This document shows positions 26,743-34,982 of a stretch of DNA of 64,000 bases, in pieces. The translations under genes were made by a program, and so were the position numbers. The DNA lies in NCBI RefSeq assembly GCF_000184945.1, contig NZ_GL586311.1, positions 23,663 to 87,662 of the forward strand, read 5' to 3'. Numbering within the stretch: the first letter of the stretch is position 1; every line of letters starts with the position of its first letter. The notes beneath the pieces were generated by a model that was given only the letters and a program-made list of their open reading frames with translations, was not told where the DNA came from and made no database searches. The stretch comes from Segatella buccae ATCC 33574 (GTDB taxonomy: Bacteria > Bacteroidota > Bacteroidia > Bacteroidales > Bacteroidaceae).

Positions 26743-29241
26743 TTATTCAACGGTTGCGTCTTCCTTGCGCTTCCTCCACTCCATGAACACGGCAAAAAAT
26801 ACCAGGAGCAGCAACACGGCATAACCCACATAGGCCACGGTCTCGGTTTTCCGGACAGACGTGGGATGGAAGTCGAGCACGATCTTATGACTGCCGGGCG
26901 TCACCTGCAAGGCACGCAACACATAGTTCACACGCCCCAGTTCGGCCGGCTGTCCGTCGATGGTGACCGTCCAACCGGGATAGTAGATTTCCGAGAACAC
27001 AAGCACCCCGCCCTTGTCACTTTTCACTTCATAGGTGAGGTTGTTGGGCTTGTAGACAGTGAGCCGTGCCACAGCCTCCCCTTGTGGCACACTCTCACCC
27101 AGCACCTCCCGGAACTTCTCATCGGCTACGGCCTGCCGGCGCAGATTGAGCCGTTTCAGTGCGTCAAGCTCTTGGTTGGCATTGCCCACATAGGTCACCT
27201 TGTCCACAAACCACGCATTGCCGTATGCATAGGTATTCTGCACGGGAACAGTGTGCCCACCCTGCAAAGGCAAGATGAAATACTTGGCATTGAGCATGTT
27301 GAGCACGGGGAAAATGCTGTCGCCGGCCACCTTGGTCATGTCTCCTCCGGCTGCGGCCACGGCCCCCATGGTCTTCTGCATCTCGGGAGCTATGTAGGCA
27401 TCAATGAGTTCCTGATAGCGGCGCAACTTGGCCGGATGATAGCCGCCGATGCTCTTATGATAGTAAGAGGTCTCATTCTCGTTGAAGGTGCTCGTGGCAA
27501 AATTGAGCACGCGATAGTCCAAATCCTTGTCGCGCAATATCTGCCGGTCGGCATCGGTGAGTGCCTGCGGAGTCTCGCGGACGCTCTTTTCCACAAACAT
27601 GTCATCGTAGAGATAGCGCTTGTCCACCTGCCACAGGTCGATGAGACAAAGCACGGTGACGGCCCCGACCATGTATGCAGCCTTGAGTTTGCCGGCTTTA
27701 TAGAGCAGCAGGAAGAATGTGCCGATGACAATGATCCAAAACGAGCGCCAACAATCGGCTGTGAAAATACCCTTGCGCACTTCTTGCAGATTGCTGAGCA
27801 GCGGTCCAAGATATTCCTGTGGAATCTGTTGCAGGGCCTTCATTTCCTGTCCGGAAACGAAGTCGGAGAAGAACACGCCGGGCATCAGGGCGAAAAGCAG
27901 GCAGAAGCCGGCTGTAAGACCGAAGCTGATGTAAACGTACTTGATCTTACGGGTGAGCAACTCTGGCTCATCCACCACCCGCTTCAAGGCCAACATGGCC
28001 AACAACGGTATCGTAAACTCGGCTATGACCAGGATGGAAGCCACCGTACGGAACTTGGCGTACATGGGCACATAGTCGAGGAAGAAGTCGGTGAAGGGCA
28101 TGAAGTTGCGCCCCCACGAGAGCAGCACCGAAAGCACCGTGGCTGCCAACAATGCCCACTTCATGGGTCCCTTGACAATGAACAGGCCCAACACGAAAAG
28201 CATCAGTACGAAAGCCCCCACATAGACGGGGCCGGAGGTCATAGGCTGGTCACCCCAATACTGGCCCAGTTGCTGGTAGATCTGCATGAACTGCGGATCG
28301 GCCTTCTCCATAGCCGAAGCATTCTGGCTCATCGGCACGGATGCCCCACCCTTGGCGTTGGGCACAAGGAGTGTCCATGTCTCATCAATGCCATAGCTCC
28401 ACTGGGTGATATAGTCGCGGTCCAGTCCGCTGTTGGTCTGGTTGGCCGAGTTCTTTTTCACGAGTTCGCTCTTCCCGCGCATACTCTCCTGCCCATACTG
28501 CCACGTGTGGTAGAGGTTGGAAATATTGAGACTGATGCCGATGGCCGCACCTGCCACGCAAACGCCCGTGGCCTTGAGGAAACGGGACATCTGCCGCTCC
28601 TTGATGGCTTCTGCCAGAAAGGCGATGACCATCAGGAAGATGATAAACAGATAGTAATAGGTCATCTGCACGTGGTTGGCATTCACCTCGAAGGCCGAGA
28701 AGACGGCAGTCAGGATAAGTCCCCACAAGAACTTGCCCCGATAGGCCGACACGATGCCGGCTATCATGGGTGGAAGATAGGCCAAGGCCATGACTTTCCA
28801 GATGTGTCCGGCGGCGATGATGATGAAGAAATAGCTCGAAAAAGCCCAGATGACAGATCCGAGCACGGCCAATTCGCGACGAAAATCGAACGCCCTCAAT
28901 AGAATATAAAAGCCCAGAAGGTAGGCAAAAACATACCACACGTTTTCAGGCAACCAGAGGTGGTAGGCCTTCATCACCGCATCCAGTGCGCCCGTGCTCT
29001 TGTAGGAAGGTGCCATCTGGTAGGTGGGCATACCACTGAACGCCGAATTGGTCCAGCGGGACACCTCGCCTGTGGCTTCCTTGAAGTGTGAAACCTCCTG
29101 TCCCAATCCCACTCCGGCCGACGAATCGTGGCGATAGAGTATGCGCCCGTCTATGTCGGCGGGCATAAAATAAACAAAGGAGATAACGGCAAAAACAACG
29201 ACAGCCAGAATATCCGGCAGATATTTCTTCAGTGCATTCAT
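26743..29241 (-). CDS. YfhO-family integral membrane protein
   Basis: An 832-residue polytopic protein with about 12-14 hydrophobic segments and a C-terminal periplasmic beta-rich region, typical of YfhO. In Firmicutes relatives this family is linked to glycosylation of lipoteichoic acid; its role in Bacteroidota is not established. A reading from 29265 would start with GTG. I choose the ATG at 29241 because a -7 box (TAAATTTG, 29272-29265 minus) would place transcription downstream of the longer start. Confidence 0.85.
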   Translation of the reverse strand: MNALKKYLPDILAVVVFAVISFVYFMPADIDGRILYRHDSSAGVGLGQEVSHFKEATGEVSRWTNSAFSGMPTYQMAPSYKSTGALDAVMKAYHLWLPENVWYVFAYLLGFYILLRAFDFRRELAVLGSVIWAFSSYFFIIIAAGHIWKVMALAYLPPMIAGIVSAYRGKFLWGLILTAVFSAFEVNANHVQMTYYYLFIIFLMVIAFLAEAIKERQMSRFLKATGVCVAGAAIGISLNISNLYHTWQYGQESMRGKSELVKKNSANQTNSGLDRDYITQWSYGIDETWTLLVPNAKGGASVPMSQNASAMEKADPQFMQIYQQLGQYWGDQPMTSGPVYVGAFVLMLFVLGLFIVKGPMKWALLAATVLSVLLSWGRNFMPFTDFFLDYVPMYAKFRTVASILVIAEFTIPLLAMLALKRVVDEPELLTRKIKYVYISFGLTAGFCLLFALMPGVFFSDFVSGQEMKALQQIPQEYLGPLLSNLQEVRKGIFTADCWRSFWIIVIGTFFLLLYKAGKLKAAYMVGAVTVLCLIDLWQVDKRYLYDDMFVEKSVRETPQALTDADRQILRDKDLDYRVLNFATSTFNENETSYYHKSIGGYHPAKLRRYQELIDAYIAPEMQKTMGAVAAAGGDMTKVAGDSIFPVLNMLNAKYFILPLQGGHTVPVQNTYAYGNAWFVDKVTYVGNANQELDALKRLNLRRQAVADEKFREVLGESVPQGEAVARLTVYKPNNLTYEVKSDKGGVLVFSEIYYPGWTVTIDGQPAELGRVNYVLRALQVTPGSHKIVLDFHPTSVRKTETVAYVGYAVLLLLVFFAVFMEWRKRKEDATVE

Positions 29242-29346
29242 CTTGTCATGTTTGAATTTTGGCACAAATTTACGAAAAATCTTTTATCTTCGCGCCTTTG
29301 TCTCTCATCTTTTTCGTACTTTTGCAGGCAAAAGAAGCATACGGAA

Positions 29347-30045
29347 ATGAAAATAGGCGTTATCGTTGCAATGGACAAGGAGCTTGCACAACTGAAGACC
29401 ATTCTCGAAGATGCGGTCGCCGAGCGGCACAACCACCGGGACTTTGTCGTCGGCACCATCGAAGGAAAGGAGATCGTGCTCCAGCAATGCGGCATAGGAA
29501 AGGTGAACTCTGCCATCGGGGCCGTGGAGATGATTAACTGCTATCATCCCGACCTCATCATCTCCACGGGTTGTGCCGGCGGAGCCGACGTGTCACTGGA
29601 GGTGATGGATGTGGTGGTGTCGAGAGAGTGTGTCTACCACGATGCCTATTGCGGCGCGGAGTGTGAATACGGACAAATCATGGGGATGCCGGCACGGTTT
29701 AAGTCACCGGCCGACCTTATCGATAAGGCTCTCGCCCTCAACGCCGGTGGAACGACGACCGGGAAACGCATCGTGGCGGGACAAATCGTGAGCGGCGAAT
29801 GGTTTGTGGACAGCCGGGAGAAGATGCAGGACATTCTCGCCCACTTCCCCAAGGCGACGGCAGTGGACATGGAGAGTTGCAGCATTGCGCAGACGTGCCA
29901 CCTCTATAAGACCCCTTTTGTGAGTTTTCGCATCATCAGCGACGTACCCCTGAAAGACCATAAGGCGCAAATGTATTTCGATTTCTGGAACCGCATGGCC
30001 GAGGGGAGTTTCAACGTGACGAGACATTTCATCAACACACTATAG
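29347..30045 (+). CDS. mtnN: 5'-Methylthioadenosine/S-adenosylhomocysteine nucleosidase
   Basis: Hydrolyses S-adenosylhomocysteine to S-ribosylhomocysteine and adenine, and methylthioadenosine likewise. The 232-residue protein starts MKIGVIVAMDKEL, with E12 as the catalytic acid. It has STGCAGG near residue 78, VDMESCSIAQ (substrate-binding Glu) and RIISD (catalytic Asp). The reading frame is open further upstream, but this ATG fits the family start and follows a TACTTTTG box at 29317-29324. luxS starts 13 bases after its stop, so the two steps from SAH to AI-2 are co-expressed. Confidence 0.95.
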   Translation: MKIGVIVAMDKELAQLKTILEDAVAERHNHRDFVVGTIEGKEIVLQQCGIGKVNSAIGAVEMINCYHPDLIISTGCAGGADVSLEVMDVVVSRECVYHDAYCGAECEYGQIMGMPARFKSPADLIDKALALNAGGTTTGKRIVAGQIVSGEWFVDSREKMQDILAHFPKATAVDMESCSIAQTCHLYKTPFVSFRIISDVPLKDHKAQMYFDFWNRMAEGSFNVTRHFINTL

Positions 30046-30058
30046 ACCATTTGACAAT

Positions 30059-30538
30059 ATGGACAAAATACCCTCATTCACCATTGACCACGAGCGGCTG
30101 CTGCGCGGCATCTACGTGAGCCGTAAAGACCGGGTGGGCGGCGAAACCGTGACCACTTTCGACATCCGCATGAAAGAACCCAACCGCGAACCAATCCTCC
30201 ACAATGGGGCTATCCACACCATGGAACATCTTGCTGCAACCTATCTGCGCAACGACGCGGAGTGGAAAGACCGCATCATCTATTGGGGTCCGATGGGCTG
30301 CCTCACGGGCAACTACCTGCTCATGCGCGGTGACTTGGAGTCGAAAGACATCGTGGAACTGATGCGGCGTACGTTCCGGTTTGTGGCTGAATATGAGGGT
30401 GAAATACCCGGAGCGGCTCCCCGAGACTGCGGCAATTACTTGCTGCACGACCTGCCCATGGCACGCTACGAGTCGAAGAAGTTTCTGGAAGAGGTGCTCG
30501 ACAACATCAAGGAAGAGAACCTCCACTACCCCGAATAG
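30059..30538 (+). CDS. luxS: S-ribosylhomocysteine lyase (AI-2 synthase)
   Basis: Converts S-ribosylhomocysteine to homocysteine and DPD, the precursor of autoinducer-2. The 159-residue protein has the metal ligands H53 and H57 (HTMEH) and C124 (RDCGNY), and catalytic C81 (GPMGCLTG). It is the second gene of the mtnN-luxS operon and is followed by a 15-bp hairpin terminator. No AI-2 uptake genes are nearby, so the primary role may be SAM recycling. Confidence 0.97.
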   Translation: MDKIPSFTIDHERLLRGIYVSRKDRVGGETVTTFDIRMKEPNREPILHNGAIHTMEHLAATYLRNDAEWKDRIIYWGPMGCLTGNYLLMRGDLESKDIVELMRRTFRFVAEYEGEIPGAAPRDCGNYLLHDLPMARYESKKFLEEVLDNIKEENLHYPE

Positions 30539-30541
30539 CAC

Positions 30542-30590
30542 CGACAATCCCCTGACACCTTGTCTTCCGGCAGGCGTCAGGGGATTGTCG
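30542..30590 (+). terminator. Terminator of mtnN-luxS
   Basis: A perfect 15-bp stem (30542-30556 with 30576-30590) starts 4 bases after the luxS stop. The T-run is poor, so it may also serve as a 3'-end stabiliser. Confidence 0.65.
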
Positions 30591-30680
30591 TGTCATCAAG
30601 ACGGGCAGGATAGAACACCAAGTGGGTCTCCCACACAAGTCTGCATGACCTTGCACTTTGTCCTGTCTTTTCACTACACA

Positions 30681-30749
30681 TTTGCATCGGGGCCGAAAAT
30701 TCACTATCTTTGCATTGGCAAGGGGAGCGCGCAAGCGTTTCCCTTTTTT
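30681..30749 (+). repeat. Promoter-hairpin micro-element, copy B
   Basis: TTTG at 30681-30684, 20 bp, TATCTTTG at 30705-30712, then an 11-bp hairpin (30720-30730 with 30735-30745, two G-U pairs, GCAA tetraloop) and a T-run to 30749. A second pairing, TGGCAAGGGG (30716-30725) with CCCCTTGCCA (30754-30763), competes with the terminator stem, so this copy could form an alternative antiterminator-like fold. Confidence 0.8.
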
Positions 30750-30770
30750 CAGCCCCCTTGCCATGGAAAG

Positions 30771-30960
30771 ACAATTCGGCCCAAAGGGCCTTGCAAAAGG
30801 GCCTTTTTCGCCTTCTCACTCGGGCCGAATGAGATGCCAAGTGTGGCTCTTTTGCAAGTTCGTTTGGGCCTGATGAGAACAGAATGCCGATTTTCCGGTT
30901 TTCCCGAAACATTTTTTGCACATATCCGTTTAAGAGTTTCCAAATGTCATGTCGTGTATT
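30771..30960 (+). repeat. GC-rich module of composite element, copy B
   Basis: Carries GGGCC-centred units (CACTCGGGCCGAATGAG near 30825-30841, CTTGCAAAAGGGCC near 30788-30801, AAGTGTGGCTCTTTTGCAAG near 30839-30858) shared with the elements at 18.3, 40.1, 47.8 and 58.0 kb. No long reading frame is present. Confidence 0.7.
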
Positions 30961-30990
30961 TTCATGTTTTGAATAAGTTTCCCGCTATAT

Positions 30991-31040
30991 AAAAACAAAA
31001 CGCCCTCTCCTCACCGAAATCCAACTTCGGCAGGGAGAGG
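30991..31040 (-). terminator. Terminator of the outer membrane protein gene
   Basis: A nested stem (CCTCTCC 31004-31010 with GGAGAGG 31034-31040, inner CCGAA/TTCGG), followed on the minus strand by CGTTTTGTTTTT. Confidence 0.8.
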
Positions 31041-31065
31041 ACGGCATGGCGGACCCACGGGCAGG

Positions 31066-31809
31066 TTAAAGGTCGAACTTATAACCCACAGTGAAAAGGA
31101 ATGTGCGGTCTTTACTGCCGAACTCGTTGGCTTTGGTGAGCCCGACATTGTAGCGGGCATCGAGCACCACATTCATGTATTCGTAGGATATACCGATGGG
31201 AATGGAGAGTGCCACTTTCTTGTAGGCAGACTTCACATTGTCTTTCTGCTCGTAGCCATTGAGTTCGGTTCCATTGGGCAGCTTGTCATAGACGCGGGTC
31301 ACTTCGCCCGTCTGCACATTGGGGGTCTCGGTGTAGCCGGTGAGTTCTTGATAGGACTTGGCCCCAACGAGGAAACCGACTTGCACGCCGGAATTGAACG
31401 ACAACCCATCGGCAAGATAGAGATGGGCCATGAGAGGCACGTTGATGTAGTCGAGATTGAGATGAATGTTGTGCGCACCGGAGAATATCACCGAGCGGTC
31501 TTCCTTCACCGTCTTATCGGCCATGTCGTCAAAACGCTCGCCCTGCCGGGTGTAAAACACACCAAGCGAGACTGCTCCCCGGTCGCCTATCTGATATTGT
31601 GCATCGGCCCCGACCACGAAACCGGGCTTGTATCTCGATTTCAACACTTCGCCGCCACCGCCATCAATGTTACGCAAAATTTCACTGGAATTGAGTTTGG
31701 ACAGGCTGACACCCACCCGGGGAATGAGCGAGAATGTGCCGCTCCGGGACTGTGCCTGCCCCACAAGAGCCACTGTTGCGACCGCAAGACATAAAAAAAG
31801 ACGTTTCAT
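31066..31809 (-). CDS. Outer membrane beta-barrel protein
   Basis: A 247-residue secreted protein with a signal peptide (about 1-19, cleavage after GQA) and alternating aromatic/polar strands typical of the small OMP_b-brl family. The last strand, FTVGYKFDL, resembles a barrel-assembly signal. It probably has 8-10 strands. The function is unknown. The start codon lies inside a 14-bp inverted repeat (31803-31842) that could control translation. The gene is monocistronic with its own terminator. Confidence 0.82.
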   Translation of the reverse strand: MKRLFLCLAVATVALVGQAQSRSGTFSLIPRVGVSLSKLNSSEILRNIDGGGGEVLKSRYKPGFVVGADAQYQIGDRGAVSLGVFYTRQGERFDDMADKTVKEDRSVIFSGAHNIHLNLDYINVPLMAHLYLADGLSFNSGVQVGFLVGAKSYQELTGYTETPNVQTGEVTRVYDKLPNGTELNGYEQKDNVKSAYKKVALSIPIGISYEYMNVVLDARYNVGLTKANEFGSKDRTFLFTVGYKFDL

Positions 31810-31842
31810 AAATAAATTCCCTATTGGTTTTATTTATGAAAC
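31803..31842 (-). promoter_or_regulatory. Inverted repeat covering the start codon of the beta-barrel gene
   Basis: GTTTCATAAATAAA (31803-31816) and its perfect complement (31829-31842) are separated by 12 bases. The ATG (31809-31807) is in the 3' arm of the mRNA hairpin, so folding would hide it. The stem is AT-rich and would melt easily. Confidence 0.6.
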
Positions 31843-32001
31843 GCCCTATTCTTTTAAATATTGTTCCGTCTGTGACAAAAAGGAGATGGACACTCTTATC
31901 CATTCTCTTCTGCACTCATCCGGCAAAATAGCATCCGGACATTTATCCTCCGGACATTTCACTCCCCTCTCCCCTCGGAGAGGGGCAGGGGTGAGGCTTT
32001 T

Positions 32002-33804
32002 TTACTCCTTCCCAGCCCGCTTCCGCTCCAAGTGGTCGAGGAGAATCTTGCGCATACGCATACTCTTCGGAGTCACCTCCACAAGTTCGTCTTCGCGGAT
32101 ATACTCGAGGCACTCCTCAAGGCTCATCACCGTCTTGGGAATCACACGGGCCTTCTCATCGGAACCCGACGCGCGCACGTTGGTGAGCTGCTTGGCCTTG
32201 GTGACATTGATCACGAGGTCGTTGTCGTGGACATGCTCGCCCACCACCTGACCGCCGTAGACTTCCTCACCCGGATCGATGAAGAACTTGCCACGGTCTT
32301 GCAGCTTGTCAATGGAATAAGCGTATGCCGTACCGGTCTCCAAAGCGATCATCGAACCGTTGCTGCGACGGGAGATTTCGCCCTTGAACGGCTGATACTC
32401 TTTGAATCGATGGGCCATGATGGCTTCGCCCTGAGAAGCCGTAAGCACGTTGGTGCGCAGGCCGATGATACCGCGGGAGGGGATGTCGAACTCAATGTTC
32501 ACACGGTCGGCCTGACTCTCCATAGAGGTCATTTCGCCCTTGCGGCGGGTCACCATATCAATCATTTTGCTGGAGAACTCTTCGGGTACATTGATCGTGA
32601 GCTCCTCTATCGGTTCGCATTTCTTCCCATCAATGGTCTTATAAATCACCTGCGGCTGACCCACTTGCAGCTCGTAGCCTTCGCGGCGCATGGTCTCGAT
32701 GAGCACGGAAAGGTGGAGCACACCGCGCCCGCTGACAATCCACTTGTCGGTGAAGTCCTCAAAAGGACGCACGCGCAGGGCGAGATTTTTCTCCAACTCC
32801 TTGTCCAAGCGTTCCTGTATGTGGCGGGAGGTGCAATACTTGCCTTCCTTGCCGAAGAACGGACTGTCGTTGATGGTGAAGAGCATACTCATCGTGGGCT
32901 CGTCGATGGCTATCGGGGGCAGAGGCTCGGGATTCTCAAAGTCGGCAATGGTGTCGCCGATTTCAAACTTCTCCAAGCCGATGACGGCACAGATGTCGCC
33001 CGACTCCACTTGCGCAGTCTTAGCATGTCCCATGCCTTCAAAAGTGTGAAGTTCTTTAATCTTGGTCTTTTCCTGACTTCCGTCGCGGTGGCAGATGGTG
33101 ATATTCATGCCGTCTTTCAGTGTTCCGCGATGCACGCGGCCCACGGCGATGCGCCCCGTGTAGTTGCTGTAGTCGAGCGACGTGATGAGCATCTGGGGCG
33201 TGCCCTCAAGCTGCTTGGGGGCGGGAATCACCTCGACTATCTTGTCGAGCAGATACTCAATGTTGTCGGTAGGCGTCTTCCAGTCTTCTGCCATCCAGCC
33301 GTTTTTGGCCGAACCGTACACCACAGGGAAGTCGAGCTGGTCTTCGGTGGCATTGAGGGAGAACATCAAATCGAACACCATCTCGTAGACTTCCTCCGGA
33401 CGACAGTTGGGTTTGTCCACCTTGTTCACCACCACAATGGGTTTCAACCCCAGCTGCAATGCCTTCTGAAGCACGAAGCGGGTTTGGGGCATGGGGCCCT
33501 CAAAGGCGTCGACGAGCAACAGGCAGCCGTCGGCCATGTTGAGCACACGCTCCACCTCACCGCCGAAGTCGGAGTGGCCCGGGGTGTCGAGAATATTTAT
33601 CTTAGTACCTTTCCAGTTGATAGAAACGTTTTTTGAAAGAATCGTTATCCCTCGCTCGCGCTCCAAGTCGTTGGCGTCGAGCACTTCGCCACTGTTATCC
33701 TGGCCGTCGCGGAACAGTTTTCCGGCGAGCATCATCTTGTCAACCAATGTGGTCTTTCCGTGGTCAACGTGTGCAATAACTGCAATGTTTCTAATGTCTT
33801 GCAT
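32002..33804 (-). CDS. typA: Translational GTPase TypA/BipA
   Basis: Ribosome-associated GTPase of the EF-G family, involved in 50S assembly and stress adaptation. The 600-residue length is typical. The P-loop AHVDHGKTT is at 11-19, the G2/G3 motifs include RERGITI and DTPGHSDFGGE, and NKVD is the G4 motif. The BipA-specific C-terminal domain (about 485-600) is present. A -7 box TAATTTTG lies about 35 bases upstream of the ATG on the minus strand. It stands alone. Confidence 0.97.
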   Translation of the reverse strand: MQDIRNIAVIAHVDHGKTTLVDKMMLAGKLFRDGQDNSGEVLDANDLERERGITILSKNVSINWKGTKINILDTPGHSDFGGEVERVLNMADGCLLLVDAFEGPMPQTRFVLQKALQLGLKPIVVVNKVDKPNCRPEEVYEMVFDLMFSLNATEDQLDFPVVYGSAKNGWMAEDWKTPTDNIEYLLDKIVEVIPAPKQLEGTPQMLITSLDYSNYTGRIAVGRVHRGTLKDGMNITICHRDGSQEKTKIKELHTFEGMGHAKTAQVESGDICAVIGLEKFEIGDTIADFENPEPLPPIAIDEPTMSMLFTINDSPFFGKEGKYCTSRHIQERLDKELEKNLALRVRPFEDFTDKWIVSGRGVLHLSVLIETMRREGYELQVGQPQVIYKTIDGKKCEPIEELTINVPEEFSSKMIDMVTRRKGEMTSMESQADRVNIEFDIPSRGIIGLRTNVLTASQGEAIMAHRFKEYQPFKGEISRRSNGSMIALETGTAYAYSIDKLQDRGKFFIDPGEEVYGGQVVGEHVHDNDLVINVTKAKQLTNVRASGSDEKARVIPKTVMSLEECLEYIREDELVEVTPKSMRMRKILLDHLERKRAGKE

Positions 33805-34083
33805 CTGAATTTACCTTAAAAGCTTTTAATTTCGGGTGCAAAATTACAAAAAAATAATGATAAGCAGACGGTGGGGAAAGAATAATAGACTGCGGCGTAA
33901 GGTTAATTTATGTAAACCCATGAAGTTTTATAGGCCCGCCACTCGCCTCTTTGAAGAAAAATGACTACCTTTGCACCGCATTTTCGGAAACTCCGATGCA
34001 TTCGGTTGCGTAGCTGTTGTGATTAAGGCAGTTAGCGCACAAAGGATGTATAATGCGACAACACATTAATCATTTTTCAAGCA

Positions 34084-34353
34084 ATGTATTTAGACAAAGC
34101 AAAAAAGGAAGAGATCTTCGGCCAGTATGGCAAGACTGCAACTGACACCGGCTCTGCCGAAAGCCAGATTGCACTGTTCACCTACCGTATCGCCCACCTC
34201 ACTGAGCACGTGAAGAAGAACCACAAGGACTTCGCCACCACTCGCTCTCTGACCCGTTTGGTAGGTAAGCGCCGTCGCCTGCTCGACTATCTCTACGACC
34301 GCGACGTAGAGCGCTATCGTGCCATCATCAAGGCTCTTGGTCTCCGTAGATAA
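34084..34353 (+). CDS. rpsO: 30S ribosomal protein S15
   Basis: Primary 16S rRNA-binding protein of the central domain of the small subunit. The 89 residues match the family exactly, with TGSAESQIA and the conserved LVGKRRRLLDYL helix. A -7 box TACCTTTG lies at 33966-33973, giving a leader of about 105 bases. S15 often represses its own translation through its leader; whether this leader does so cannot be told from the sequence. Confidence 0.97.
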   Translation: MYLDKAKKEEIFGQYGKTATDTGSAESQIALFTYRIAHLTEHVKKNHKDFATTRSLTRLVGKRRRLLDYLYDRDVERYRAIIKALGLRR

Positions 34354-34381
34354 TACGAGCCCTCGAAAAGGCAAAGAAAAC

Positions 34382-34427
34382 AACAGGCCTGCAAATCCGC
34401 ATTGGATTTGCAGGCCTGTTTGTTTTA
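34382..34427 (+). terminator. Terminator of rpsO
   Basis: A perfect 17-bp stem (34382-34398 with 34404-34420), 5-nt loop GCATT, then TGTTTTAT. Confidence 0.85.
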
Positions 34428-34510
34428 TATACGTCATAGGAGCCGGAGTCCCGGCAGAGGAATTGGCATGGAGGCCGACGACATCGCGGACTATGGCACT
34501 TGCCCCTTTA

Positions 34511-34562
34511 AACATGCATCGGCCGTAAAGAAGTCTGAACTTCTTTACGGCCGATGCATGTT
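34511..34562. terminator. Perfect 24-bp palindrome between convergent rpsO and folK
   Basis: Arms 34511-34534 and 34539-34562 are exact complements around a 4-nt loop (CTGA). It starts 6 bases past the folK stop codon. It probably ends the folK operon and backs up the rpsO terminator. T-runs on both sides are modest. Confidence 0.65.
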
Positions 34563-34568
34563 CCGGTT

Positions 34569-34982
34569 TTATTTCTCCACCAGCACCTCCTGTAAAGGAG
34601 TCATCACGAAATCGCGTTCATACATGAGCGGATGGGGAATCTGCAAGTCGGGCTCGTTTACCTTCACGGCATCATAGAGCAGGATGTCGATGTCGATAAT
34701 GCGGTCGTGGTATTGGCCATCGGTGGATTTCGACAACCGTCCCATGTCGCGCTCTATGCGCTGGGTGGCATCGAGAAGCCGACGGGGGGGGAGATCCGTC
34801 TCCACACATACGCAGGCGTTGAGAAACATATTGGGTGACTCAAAGCCCCAAGGAGCGGTTTCGAGGAGGGAGGATTGGCGAATGACAGGGCCTATCTCCT
34901 TCCCTATCTTTTCGATGGCTTCGCGCATGGCACGCTTGCGGTTACCGATATTAGAACCGAGAGACAGATAGACCGTGTGCAT
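34569..34982 (-). CDS. folK: 2-Amino-4-hydroxy-6-hydroxymethyldihydropteridine pyrophosphokinase
   Basis: Pyrophosphorylates hydroxymethyl-dihydropterin for folate synthesis. The 137-residue protein shows LSLGSNIGNR at the start, ETAPWGF and the HPPK signature DRIIDIDILLYD with the two metal-binding aspartates. Its ATG overlaps the queA stop codon by one base (TGATG). It is the last gene of the ftsX-DUF3098-uppP-truB-queA-folK operon. Confidence 0.95.
   Translation of the reverse strand: MHTVYLSLGSNIGNRKRAMREAIEKIGKEIGPVIRQSSLLETAPWGFESPNMFLNACVCVETDLPPRRLLDATQRIERDMGRLSKSTDGQYHDRIIDIDILLYDAVKVNEPDLQIPHPLMYERDFVMTPLQEVLVEK

Noticed and set aside
31950..31995. C-rich hairpin after typA as a terminator
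   Set aside because: The stem CCCCTCTCC/GGAGAGGGG is clear but no T-run follows on the minus strand, so I did not list it.
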